The notes below the pieces were generated by a model that was not told the DNA's origin, searched no databases, and saw nothing but the letters and a program-made list of their open reading frames with translations. This document shows positions 40,087 through 48,250 of a stretch of 64,000 bases of DNA, one piece after another (the first letter of the stretch is position 1; the number at the start of each line of letters is the position of its first letter). Location of the stretch: assembly GCF_016107395.1 (NCBI RefSeq), contig NZ_JAAIKO010000001.1, forward strand, positions 310,001-374,000. The letters run 5' to 3'. This DNA is from Streptomyces fildesensis. Lineage in GTDB: Bacteria > Actinomycetota > Actinomycetes > Streptomycetales > Streptomycetaceae. The position numbers and the translations under genes were made by a program.

Positions 40087-40784
40087 CCAGCTCCACCCCT
40101 CAGCCCAGCACGCCGCTGCTCTCCGCCGACGCGCTGCACAAGACCTACGGCCCCACCCCCGCCCTGGACGGCGCCGACTTCACGATCCGCTCCGGCGAGG
40201 TCGTGGCCGTGATGGGCCCCTCCGGCTCCGGCAAGTCGACGCTGCTGCACTGCCTGGCCGGCATCGTGCGGCCCGACGCCGGCAAGGTCCTGTACCGGGG
40301 CGAAGAGCTGTCCGCCATGTCGGACGCCGCCCGCAGCGCGCTGCGCCGCGGTGACTTCGGGTTCGTCTTCCAGTTCGGCCAGCTCGTCCCCGAGCTGACC
40401 TGCGTCGAGAACGTGGCGCTGCCGCTGCGGCTGAACGGCGCCAAGCGCAAGGAGGCCGAGCGGCTGGCCACCGAGTGGCTGCACCGGCTGGAGGTCGACG
40501 ACCTCGGGCACAAGCGCCCCGGCGAGGTCTCCGGCGGCCAGGGCCAGCGGGTCGCGGTGGCCCGTGCGCTGGTCGGCGGACCCCGGGTGATCTTCGCGGA
40601 CGAGCCGACCGGCGCCCTGGACTCCCTCAACGGCGAGCGCGTCATGCGGCTGCTGACCGACGCCGCCCGGGACACCGGCGCGGCCGTCGTCCTGGTGACC
40701 CACGAAGCGCGGGTCGCCGCGTACTCCGACCGCGAGATCGTCGTACGCGACGGCAAGTCCCGTGACATGGAGCGGGTCGCGTGA
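40083..40784 (+). CDS. ABC transporter ATPase (MacB/LolD type)
   Basis: 233 residues from GTG 40083, overlapping the padR stop. Walker A is GPSGSGKST, the Q-loop is FVFQFGQLVPELT, the signature VSGGQGQRVAVARAL, and Walker B VIFADEPTGALD. ATPases of this type power FtsX/MacB-like permeases that extrude peptides, lipids or drugs, or act on the cell wall. Its stop overlaps the permease start. Confidence 0.95.
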   Translation: MTSSTPQPSTPLLSADALHKTYGPTPALDGADFTIRSGEVVAVMGPSGSGKSTLLHCLAGIVRPDAGKVLYRGEELSAMSDAARSALRRGDFGFVFQFGQLVPELTCVENVALPLRLNGAKRKEAERLATEWLHRLEVDDLGHKRPGEVSGGQGQRVAVARALVGGPRVIFADEPTGALDSLNGERVMRLLTDAARDTGAAVVLVTHEARVAAYSDREIVVRDGKSRDMERVA

Positions 40785-43201
40785 GCACGCCCTCGGAGAA
40801 CGCCCCGCGCACCACTCCTCCACGCACCCTGCCGCGCACCGACGCCCGTACCTGGGTCCGCGACCTCGCGCTCGGCGCGCGCTTCACGCTCGCCGGCGGC
40901 AAGGAAGGCTGGATCCGCAACCTGCTGACCGCCGTCGGCGTCGGCCTCGGCGTGGCGGTGCTGCTGCTCGCGTCCGCCGTCCCGGCGATGATGCAGGCCC
41001 GCTCGGATCGCAGCCACGACCGTGACGACATGTACTTCGGCGAGAAGCTGAAGCCGACCGCGTCGACCATGCTGATCAACAACACCGACACCGTCTACCA
41101 CGGCGTGGACGTCTACGGCCGGGTCCTGGACCCCGACGGCGACAAGCCGCCGGTACCGCCCGGCCTGAGCAGGGTCCCGGCCCCGGGCGAGATGACCGTC
41201 TCCCCCGCGCTCGCCAAGCTGCTGGACTCCTCCGAGGGCAAGCTGCTCAAGGAGCGGCTCAACTACCGCGTCACCGGCACCATCGCCAAGGCCGGACTGC
41301 TCGGCCCCGCCGAACTCGTCTACTACGCGGGCAGCGACACCCTCACCGACGCACACGCCACCCGCGTCGACACGATCGGCGGCGCCCGGCGCAGCTCCGA
41401 GGGGCTGGGCGCGGTCCTGACCCTGCTCGTCATCATCGGCCTCGTGGTGCTGCTGATGCCGGTGGCCATCCTCATCGCCACCGCCGTCCGATTCGGCGGC
41501 GAACGCCGCGACCGGCGGCTCGCCGCACTGCGGCTGGTCGGCGCCGACACCCGGATGACCCGACGGATCGCGGCCGGCGAGGCACTCGTCGGCGCGGTCG
41601 TCGGGCTCGTGTTCGGCCTCGGGTTCTTCCTGCTGGGACGACACTTCACCGGGCAGATCGAGCTGTACAGGCTGAGCGTCTTCCCCTCCGACGTCCGGCC
41701 CGGCACCGGCCTCGCCCTGCTGATCGTGCTCGGCGTCCCGGCGGCGGCCGTCGCGGTCACCGTCCTCGCGCTGCGCGGTATCGCCATCGAACCGCTGGGG
41801 GTCGTCCGCAACGCGGCACTGCGCAAGCGCCGCCTGTGGTGGCGGCTGCTCATTCCGGTCGCCGGACTGGCGCTGCTGGCCCCGCTGTTCGGCGGCGTCC
41901 AGGGCAACGCGGACCTCAACGCGTACCAGATCTCGGCGGGCGCGATCCTGCTGCTCGTCGGTGTCACCGCCGTCCTGCCCTGGCTCGTCGAGATGATCGT
42001 CAACCGCTTCGGCGGCGGCCGGATCCCCTGGCAGCTCGCCACCCGCCGTCTGCAGCTCAACAGCGGCGCCTCCGCCCGGATGGTCAACGGCATCACCGTC
42101 GCGGTGGCCGGCGCCATCGCCCTGCAGATGCTGTTCAGCGGCATCGAGAGCGGCTTCACCTCCGACACCGGCAAGGACCCGAACCGGGCCCAGATGCAGG
42201 CGAGCGTCGATGTCACCGACGGCCCGCAGGCGACCGCCGCGTTCCAGGCCTACCGGACCACCCCCGGAGTGCGCTCAGCGCTCGGTCTCGTCCAGACGTC
42301 CGCCATCCCCGACGGCGCGGCGGCGAAGGCGAAGGCCTCCGGCAACCCCGACGCCGCGGGCGAGATCCTGGAGTTCCCGGTGATCGTCGGCGACTGCGCC
42401 GCACTCGCCGAGATCGCCGCCGTCGGCGACTGCGCCGACGGAAGCGTCTACCGCGTCCTGCCGGACGCGTCGTACACCACCCCGCCCGACATCTCCAAGG
42501 CCGGCGCCCGGCTGGACCTCAACGCCCCGCAGAGCGGCGTGCTGACCGGCCCGCCCCGGCCGTGGACCGTCCCGGCCACCGCCCGCACGGTCAAGTCCCG
42601 CACCAGCCCCAACGGCGACGTGCAGTGGGGCATCCTCGCCACCCCCGGCACCCTGGACGTGGCCCGGACGCAGCAAGCGCGCGCCACGGTGCTGATCAAG
42701 CTCGACGCGCAACGGCCGGACGCGGAGGAGTACGTCCGCAACACCACGGCCCGGCTGGGCGAGAGCGCGAACACCTACACGCTCGAAGGCACCCGCACGG
42801 TGCGCAAGTACACCAGCATCAAGCGCGGGTTGCTGATCGGCGCGGTCACCACCCTGCTGCTGATCGGCATCAGCCTGCTGGTCTCGATGCTGGAGCAGCT
42901 GCGCGAGCGCAAGAAGCTGCTCGCGGTGCTGATCGCCTTCGGCACCCGGCGCTCCACCCTCGGGCTGTCGGTGCTGTGGCAGACCGCGCTACCGGTCGCC
43001 CTCGGCCTGGCGCTGGCGGTGATCGGCGGCCTCGGACTCGGCTCCGTGCTGCTGAAGATGGTCGGCTCACCGATCCGCGTCGACTGGGCGAGTGCCGCGA
43101 CGATGACGGGCGTCGGGGCGGGCGTGGTCCTGCTCGTCACGCTGCTCAGCCTGCCGCCGCTGTGGCGCATGATGCGCCCGGACGGTCTGCGGACCGAGTA
43201 A
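40781..43201 (+). CDS. FtsX/MacB-like ABC transporter permease
   Basis: 806 residues from GTG 40781, overlapping the ATPase stop. The arrangement is helix near residue 45, a large extracytoplasmic domain, three helices (about 210-330), further helices, a second outer domain (about 460-660), and three C-terminal helices. This is the two-FtsX-domain layout of actinobacterial exporters. It should form a dimeric or pseudodimeric transporter with the upstream ATPase. The substrate is unknown; PadR control suggests a toxic compound or antimicrobial peptide. Confidence 0.92.
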   Translation: MSTPSENAPRTTPPRTLPRTDARTWVRDLALGARFTLAGGKEGWIRNLLTAVGVGLGVAVLLLASAVPAMMQARSDRSHDRDDMYFGEKLKPTASTMLINNTDTVYHGVDVYGRVLDPDGDKPPVPPGLSRVPAPGEMTVSPALAKLLDSSEGKLLKERLNYRVTGTIAKAGLLGPAELVYYAGSDTLTDAHATRVDTIGGARRSSEGLGAVLTLLVIIGLVVLLMPVAILIATAVRFGGERRDRRLAALRLVGADTRMTRRIAAGEALVGAVVGLVFGLGFFLLGRHFTGQIELYRLSVFPSDVRPGTGLALLIVLGVPAAAVAVTVLALRGIAIEPLGVVRNAALRKRRLWWRLLIPVAGLALLAPLFGGVQGNADLNAYQISAGAILLLVGVTAVLPWLVEMIVNRFGGGRIPWQLATRRLQLNSGASARMVNGITVAVAGAIALQMLFSGIESGFTSDTGKDPNRAQMQASVDVTDGPQATAAFQAYRTTPGVRSALGLVQTSAIPDGAAAKAKASGNPDAAGEILEFPVIVGDCAALAEIAAVGDCADGSVYRVLPDASYTTPPDISKAGARLDLNAPQSGVLTGPPRPWTVPATARTVKSRTSPNGDVQWGILATPGTLDVARTQQARATVLIKLDAQRPDAEEYVRNTTARLGESANTYTLEGTRTVRKYTSIKRGLLIGAVTTLLLIGISLLVSMLEQLRERKKLLAVLIAFGTRRSTLGLSVLWQTALPVALGLALAVIGGLGLGSVLLKMVGSPIRVDWASAATMTGVGAGVVLLVTLLSLPPLWRMMRPDGLRTE

Positions 43202-43244
43202 CCCCACCGGATTCCGGCACCGACGCCGGCCGGACCTGCTTCCC

Positions 43245-44249
43245 TCAGGCCCGGCCGGCGTCGGCGTACTCCAACACGTCCGCCCCGTCCGTCACGTTCT
43301 CCGCTGCCTCCGCGTCCTCCGCGTCGAGGACGCGCACCGGCAGCGGCCGCAGCGCCTCGCGCAGCGCGGCCGCGAAGGCCGTGAACTCCTCCGCGCGGGC
43401 GGTCCCGCCGCGCATCGCGAGCGCGATCCGCCGTGACGGCGCGGGATCCGCGAAGTACCCGGTCGACAGCTGGTCGTTGCGCCCGGTCTCCACCAGCAGC
43501 GCGGTCCGCGGCAGCAGCGTCACCCCGAGCCCGCCCGCGACCAGCTGCACGAGCGTGGACAGCCCGGCCGCGGTGGTCGTCACCGGAACGCCGCCCGGCC
43601 GCCCGGCCTCCCGGCAGATGTCGAGCGCCTGGTCGCGCAGGCAGTGCCCCTCGTCGAGCAGCAGCAGGTCCATCTCCCGCAGCGCCTCACGGGGAATGGC
43701 CTGCCGTCCGGCCAGCCAGTGCCCCTGCGGTGCGACCACGGCGAAGTCCTCGTCGAAGAGCGGCAGTTCGGTCACCCCGGGCATCCCGAGCGGCACCGCG
43801 AGCAGCAGCAGATCGAGCCGCCCACCGGTCAGCCCCTCCAGCAGTGACGACGTCTGCTCCTCGTGCACCTGCAGATCCAGCGCCGGGTAGCGGACATGGA
43901 CCAGCCGCAGCACCGTCGGCAGCAGATACGGCGCGACGGTCGGAATCACCCCGAGCCGCAACACTCCCGTGAACGGCGCCCGCGCCGCCTCCGCCTCCTC
44001 CATCAGCTCCCCCACGGCGTCGAGCACGCTCCGTGTCCGCGCCGCGATCCGCTCCCCCGCCGCGGTGAGCAGCACCCTGCGCGTCGTCCGCTCGACCAGC
44101 TGCACTCCCAACGTCTCCTCCAGCGCGGCGACCGCACCGGAGAGCGCCGGCTGACTGGTCCCGATGGACGCCGCCGCATCACGGAAGTGCAGGTACTCGG
44201 CCACGGCGGCGAAGGCCCGCAACTGGGACAGGCTGGGCTGCTTGCTCAC
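43245..44249 (-). CDS. oxyR: Peroxide-sensing LysR-type regulator OxyR
   Basis: About 334 residues. GTG 44249 is preferred because GGAG lies five bases upstream; the GTG two codons earlier (44255) would leave no spacing. The N-terminal LysR helix-turn-helix (LSQLRAFAAVAEYLHFRDAA) is followed by the effector domain. The redox motif is EGHCLRDQALDIC, whose two cysteines match the peroxide-reactive pair of OxyR. It is divergent from ahpC and should activate ahpCD when oxidised, through the site at 44268-44304. Confidence 0.95.
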   Translation of the reverse strand: MSKQPSLSQLRAFAAVAEYLHFRDAAASIGTSQPALSGAVAALEETLGVQLVERTTRRVLLTAAGERIAARTRSVLDAVGELMEEAEAARAPFTGVLRLGVIPTVAPYLLPTVLRLVHVRYPALDLQVHEEQTSSLLEGLTGGRLDLLLLAVPLGMPGVTELPLFDEDFAVVAPQGHWLAGRQAIPREALREMDLLLLDEGHCLRDQALDICREAGRPGGVPVTTTAAGLSTLVQLVAGGLGVTLLPRTALLVETGRNDQLSTGYFADPAPSRRIALAMRGGTARAEEFTAFAAALREALRPLPVRVLDAEDAEAAENVTDGADVLEYADAGRA

Positions 44250-44267
44250 TGACACTCCGGGCTACTG

Positions 44268-44304
44268 ATAGGCGACTCCGATCAACGCCGTCGAGTCTAG
44301 CTAT
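44268..44304. promoter_or_regulatory. OxyR-type binding site between oxyR and ahpC
   Basis: Four tetramers spaced by seven bases follow the OxyR pattern ATAG-N7-CTAT-N7-ATAG-N7-CTAT: ATAG (44268), CGAT (44279), GTCG (44290), CTAT (44301). Outer boxes are perfect, the second has one mismatch, and the third is poor. The position in the divergent promoter region is as expected. Confidence 0.7.
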
Positions 44305-44395
44305 TTCTGTGATCAATAGACGCCATGGGAGGGTGGAATACGTCCAACCCTCTGGAAAGCCTCAAAAGGGATTTCCAATGTTTCAAGGAGAGCGC

Positions 44396-44950
44396 GTGCT
44401 CACTGTCGGTGACAAGTTCCCCACCTACGACCTGACTGCCTGCGTCGATCTCGACGCGGACAAGGCCTTCGCCCAGATCGACCACAAGTCGTACGAGGGC
44501 AAGTGGCGCGTGGTGTTCTTCTGGCCGAAGGACTTCACCTTCGTCTGCCCGACCGAGATCGCCGCGTTCGGCAAGCTGAACGACGAGTTCGCCGACCGCG
44601 ACGCCCAGATCCTCGGCGTTTCCGGCGACTCCGAGTTCGTGCACCACGCCTGGCGCAAGGACCACGCCGATCTGCGTGACCTGCCCTTCCCGATGCTCGC
44701 GGACTCCAAGCACGAGCTCATGCGCGACTGCGGCGTCGAGGGCGAGGACGGCTTCGCGCAGCGTGCCGTGTTCATCGTCGACCCCAACAACGAGATCCAG
44801 TTCACGATGGTGACCGCCGGTTCCGTGGGGCGTAACCCCAAGGAGGTGCTGCGGGTGCTCGACGCCCTGCAGACCGACGAGCTGTGCCCGTGCAACTGGA
44901 GCAAGGGCGAGACGACCCTCGACCCGGTCGCGCTCCTCGCGGGCGAGTGA
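44396..44950 (+). CDS. ahpC: Alkyl hydroperoxide reductase, peroxiredoxin subunit
   Basis: 184 residues from GTG 44396 (VLTVGDKFP), with AGGAG five bases upstream, matching the length I recall for streptomycete AhpC. An in-frame ATG at 44378 also has a site (AAGGGA) and would add six residues. The peroxidatic Cys is in FTFVCPTEIAAFG and the resolving Cys in ELCPCNWSKG. It reduces peroxides and is itself reduced through AhpD, encoded six bases downstream. Control by OxyR is expected from the operator upstream. Confidence 0.96.
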   Translation: MLTVGDKFPTYDLTACVDLDADKAFAQIDHKSYEGKWRVVFFWPKDFTFVCPTEIAAFGKLNDEFADRDAQILGVSGDSEFVHHAWRKDHADLRDLPFPMLADSKHELMRDCGVEGEDGFAQRAVFIVDPNNEIQFTMVTAGSVGRNPKEVLRVLDALQTDELCPCNWSKGETTLDPVALLAGE

Positions 44951-44956
44951 TCCGGT

Positions 44957-45490
44957 ATGTCGCTGGACAACCTCAAGTCGGCGCTGCCCGACTACGCCAA
45001 GGACCTGAAGCTGAACCTCGGTTCGGTCATCGGTAACTCCGAGCTTCCGCAGCAGCAGCTGTGGGGCACGGTGCTCGCCGTCGCCATCGCGTCGCGTTCG
45101 CCGCGGGTGCTGAGCGAGCTGGAGCCGGAGGCCAAGGCCAACCTCTCCCCCGAGGCGTACACCGCCGCCAAGTCCGCTGCCGCGATCATGGCGATGAACA
45201 ACGTCTTCTACCGGACCCGGCACCTGCTGTCGGACCCGGAGTACGGCACGCTGCGCGCGGGGCTGCGGATGAACGTCATCGGCAACCCGGGTGTGGAGAA
45301 GGTCGACTTCGAGCTGTGGTCGCTGGCGGTCTCGGCCGTCAACGGCTGCGGCCAGTGCCTGGACTCGCACGAGGCCGTACTGCGCAAGGCGGACGTCTCG
45401 CGCGAGACGATCCAGGAAGCGGTCAAGATCGCCGCCGTCGTCCAGGCGGTCGGAACGACGCTGGACGCCGAGGCCGTCATCGCCGGCTGA
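44957..45490 (+). CDS. ahpD: Alkyl hydroperoxide reductase AhpD
   Basis: 177 residues from ATG 44957. The active motif [16 protein letters not shown] contains the CxxC and downstream His of AhpD, with the supporting Glu in [12 protein letters not shown]. It passes electrons from dihydrolipoyl carriers to AhpC. The gene is co-transcribed with ahpC and followed by a very strong terminator. Confidence 0.96.
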   Translation: MSLDNLKSALPDYAKDLKLNLGSVIGNSELPQQQLWGTVLAVAIASRSPRVLSELEPEAKANLSPEAYTAAKSAAAIMAMNNVFYRTRHLLSDPEYGTLRAGLRMNVIGNPGVEKVDFELWSLAVSAVNGCGQCLDSHEAVLRKADVSRETIQEAVKIAAVVQAVGTTLDAEAVIAG

Positions 45491-45510
45491 GCAGCCGCAC
45501 CGCATCACGC

Positions 45511-45543
45511 AGCGGGCCCCCGACCGATGGTCGGGGGCCCGCT
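45511..45543. terminator. ahpCD terminator, 15-bp perfect stem, 3-base loop
   Basis: AGCGGGCCCCCGACC (45511-45525) pairs exactly with 45529-45543 around GAT. It lies between ahpD and the convergent AI-2E family gene. Confidence 0.9.
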
Positions 45544-45572
45544 GTACGTGTGCGGTTGTGCGTGCCCAGGTG

Positions 45573-46964
45573 CTAGCTCTCCTCCGCCAGGCCGCCGATC
45601 GGGGCGAGCTCCTCGACCGTGGCGCCGTGCGGGCCGGGCTCGGTGACCATGGCGGCCTCCCGGGCGTGGCTGCGGAGGTAGCCGACGACCGTGTTCGTCA
45701 CGGCGACGAGCGGGACCGCGACGACGGCGCCGCCGATGCCGGCGATGAGCGAGCCGGCGGCGACGGAGAGCACCACGGCCAGCGGGTGGACGCGGACGGC
45801 GCGGCCGAGGATGAAGGGCTGCAGGATGTGGCCCTCGATCTGCTGGACCGCGAGCACCACGATGAGCACCATCAGGGCGGTGAACGGCCCCTCGGTCACG
45901 AGCGCGACGACCATCGCCAGCGCGCCCGAGGCGACCGCGCCGACCAGCGGGACGAAGGCGGCGACGAAGATGACGACGGCCAGCGGCACCGCCATCGGCA
46001 CGTTCAGGAACCAGATGCCCACGCCGATGAAGACGGCGTCGATGAGGGCCACTATCACCGTGCCGCGCACGTAGAGCGTCAGCGTCCGCCAGGCGCGCGG
46101 CCCGGCGCCCGCCAGCCCGTCGCGGGCGGCGGCCGGGAAGAGCTTGAGGGTCCAGTTCCAGATGTTGCGGCCGTCGTAGAGCAGGAAGAGCGTGCTGAAC
46201 ATCGCGAGCAGCATGCCGGTGAGCAGTTCGACGATGACGGTGACGCCCTGGAGGCCGGCGTCGGTGACGGCCTTGGTGTTCGTGCTGATGGTGTCGGTGA
46301 GGTTCTTGGCGAGCTGGTTGATCTGGTCCTCGGTGACGTGGAACGGGCTGTTGAGCAGCCAGCGCTTCATCTCGGCGACGCCGTCGGTGAGCTTGGTGGA
46401 CAGGTCGTCGACGTTGTCCATCACCTGCCACACGACGAACCAGCCGACCAGGCCCATCAGCACGAAGCCGCCGATGAAGGTGATGCCGGTGGCGAGGCCG
46501 CGCGGTACCCCGGCGCGTCTGAGCCGGCCCACGACGGGCTGGAGCAGCGCGGTGATGAGGAGCGCGGCGACGAAGGCCAGGACGACCAGTTGGATGGCGC
46601 CGATGATCCGCATCAGCACCCAGACGGTGCCGGCCAGTACCAGCAGCCGCCAGGCGACCTCGGCCGCGACGCGCATGCTCCACGGCACGACGCCCAGCGG
46701 GTCGGGCAGCTGTGCGCCGCCCGGCGCCTGCGGCGGATGGCCGGCGGCCGCCACGGCCTTGGGCGCGGGCCTCGGCTCGGACTCGGCTGCGGTCCCGGAT
46801 CCGGCCTTCCGCGGGACATGCGGTCGCGGCCTGGTCTTCGGCGGCGGGGCGTCGGGCTGCTCGTCCTGCTCGGCCGTCACCTCCGCGCGCCGTTCGTCGA
46901 GGCGGTCGGCGAGCTTGGCCAGCTTGGAGGCAACCACCGCGCTCCAATGGCGCTTTTCCGACAT
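45573..46964 (-). CDS. AI-2E family transporter (PerM-like)
   Basis: 463 residues from ATG 46964. The first 90 residues are charged and Pro-rich and cytoplasmic. About eight membrane helices follow in the AI-2E pattern: VWVLMRIIGAIQLVVLAF, then a helical outer segment (about 200-260), then GTVIVALIDAVFIGVGIWFL and the signature QQIEGHILQPFILGRAVRVHP split by turns. Despite the name, most members have no proven autoinducer role and may carry ions or metabolites. A strong hairpin separates it from the SLT gene upstream on the same strand. Confidence 0.9.
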   Translation of the reverse strand: MSEKRHWSAVVASKLAKLADRLDERRAEVTAEQDEQPDAPPPKTRPRPHVPRKAGSGTAAESEPRPAPKAVAAAGHPPQAPGGAQLPDPLGVVPWSMRVAAEVAWRLLVLAGTVWVLMRIIGAIQLVVLAFVAALLITALLQPVVGRLRRAGVPRGLATGITFIGGFVLMGLVGWFVVWQVMDNVDDLSTKLTDGVAEMKRWLLNSPFHVTEDQINQLAKNLTDTISTNTKAVTDAGLQGVTVIVELLTGMLLAMFSTLFLLYDGRNIWNWTLKLFPAAARDGLAGAGPRAWRTLTLYVRGTVIVALIDAVFIGVGIWFLNVPMAVPLAVVIFVAAFVPLVGAVASGALAMVVALVTEGPFTALMVLIVVLAVQQIEGHILQPFILGRAVRVHPLAVVLSVAAGSLIAGIGGAVVAVPLVAVTNTVVGYLRSHAREAAMVTEPGPHGATVEELAPIGGLAEES

Positions 46965-47079
46965 CGCGTTCCCCTGCCCCTTCGTTCCGGCACCCGCACC
47001 GGCATCGGTGAGGAGGACGACGTTACTCGTGCCCGGGGTTGCCTCTCCTGCCGCCCGCCCTGTGCCGCTCCGCTCATGC

Positions 47080-47115
47080 GTGTGCCCCCCGACCGGCTGG
47101 GGTCGGGGGGCACAC
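47080..47115. terminator. Terminator between SLT and AI-2E genes, 15-bp perfect stem
   Basis: GTGTGCCCCCCGACC (47080-47094) pairs exactly with 47101-47115 around GGCTGG. It lies 43 bases downstream of the SLT stop on the minus strand. Confidence 0.85.
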
Positions 47116-47157
47116 GGGGAAGCTCACCTGATACCGGGACGAACCGGCCGCCGTGAC

Positions 47158-47847
47158 TCAGTACGAGTGGTGCTGCTGCCAGTAGGACCAGGCACCGCAC
47201 GGGCTGTCGTACCGCTCGTTCATGTAGTTGAGGCCCCACTTGATCTGCGTGGCCGGATTGGTCCGCCAGTCGGCGCCGACGGAAGCCATCTTCGAGCCCG
47301 GGTAGGACTGCACGAGTCCGTACGCGCCAGAGGACTGGTTGGTCGCCGTGTAGTCCCAGCCGCTCTCGTGCTCCACGATGTTGGAGAAGCACTGGAACTG
47401 GCTGGAGCCGACGATCTGCAGGGCCATGGCCTTGACTTCGGCCGTCGTGTACGAGCTCTTGACCGCGAACGTCGCACGCTCCGCGGAACGGCTCGCCGCC
47501 GCCTTCGCCTCCAGTTCCCGGGCTTCCTTCGCCTTGGCGGCCGCTTCGTCGGCGGCCTTCTTCTTGGCGGAGGCGTCCTTGGCTGCCTGCTGGCGCGCGC
47601 TGTCCTCGGCTGCCTTCTTCGCTGTCGCGTCGGCGGCGTCGGACTGTGCCTGCGCCTGCTGCGTCAGTGAAGCCTGCTGAACCTGCTGGCCAGCGGGTAT
47701 GTCCGCGAGTACGGTCGTCGCGCCGGCGGCCTCGACAGGCTGGTTGGAGCCCTGGTCAGCGCCTGCTGCGACGCCGACTACGGCGCCCACGGTGGTGACT
47801 GCGGTGGCCGAGGCCACTGCGAATCCCCGGACCGAGATCCGGCTCAC
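47158..47847 (-). CDS. Secreted SLT-domain cell-wall hydrolase (lytic transglycosylase-like)
   Basis: 229 residues from GTG 47847 with AAGGA seven bases upstream. A signal peptide (FAVASATAVTTVGAVVGVAAGA) is followed by an Ala/Lys/Glu-rich coiled-coil of about 60 residues. The SLT-like domain is about 100 residues: FSNIVEHESGWDYTATN contains the catalytic Glu, and SGAYGLVQSYPGSKMASVG the GLxQ motif. It should cleave peptidoglycan outside the cell. Streptomycete hydrolases of this type (Swl, Rpf) are often preceded by a c-di-AMP riboswitch, and the 240-base leader here looks structured. Confidence 0.93.
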   Translation of the reverse strand: MSRISVRGFAVASATAVTTVGAVVGVAAGADQGSNQPVEAAGATTVLADIPAGQQVQQASLTQQAQAQSDAADATAKKAAEDSARQQAAKDASAKKKAADEAAAKAKEARELEAKAAASRSAERATFAVKSSYTTAEVKAMALQIVGSSQFQCFSNIVEHESGWDYTATNQSSGAYGLVQSYPGSKMASVGADWRTNPATQIKWGLNYMNERYDSPCGAWSYWQQHHSY

Positions 47848-47859
47848 ACGGTTGTCCTT

Positions 47860-48086
47860 CCAGCACCGTCCGCGTGGTGACCTCGCGGACCGAATCGTGC
47901 CCCTGAACGCTGGCCTCCCCTTGTTCCGGACCGCGAACGGTCCGACTGGTCACGGGGGCACTGGCCCGGTGCGGGTCCCTGACGGGATTCCGCGTGGTGC
48001 TCGGGCGGCTTACGGCGGCAACGCTGTTCAGTTCTGGGGTTCCACACCGCTGGGGGTGTGGGTGTGCCGTAAGCGGGGCCTGACAG
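47860..48086 (-). ncRNA. Structured 5' leader of the SLT gene; candidate ydaO-type c-di-AMP riboswitch
   Basis: Between the promoter (48093-48119) and the GTG lies a leader of about 240 bases with several paired elements. GCTTACGGC (48008-48016) pairs exactly with 48066-48074. The hairpin 48042-48061 is nested inside. On the RNA strand GGAATCCCGTCAGGGA resembles the 3' ydaO core (GAAYCCGUCAG), and GGAACCCCAG the GGGGRACCCA element. A 7-bp stem with a UUCG tetraloop lies at 47927-47944. The gene type fits known ydaO targets. I could not fold or align it, so the class is tentative. Confidence 0.5.
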
Positions 48087-48092
48087 CGTCAC

Positions 48093-48119
48093 ACCCTAGC
48101 GGGAAGGGAAGGCCGTCAA
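48093..48119 (-). promoter_or_regulatory. Promoter of the SLT gene leader
   Basis: On the minus strand TTGACG (48119-48114) and TAGGGT (48098-48093) are separated by 15 bases, slightly short. Transcription would start near 48086, giving the long leader. Confidence 0.5.
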
Positions 48120-48195
48120 GCAATTTACGGATGCGTGGCAAACGTCACACGGCTTCATGAGCGGAAAACCCCGGCGCGGCGCGCCCCACAACGCT

Positions 48196-48228
48196 AGGCT
48201 GCTGCGCCCCTTGGGGGCGCAGCAGCCT
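48196..48228. terminator. Terminator of phoH, 15-bp perfect stem, 3-base loop
   Basis: AGGCTGCTGCGCCCC (48196-48210) pairs exactly with 48214-48228 around TTG, 23 bases beyond the phoH stop on the minus strand. Confidence 0.88.
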
Positions 48229-48250
48229 CAACTCACGCACGGTTACCGGG

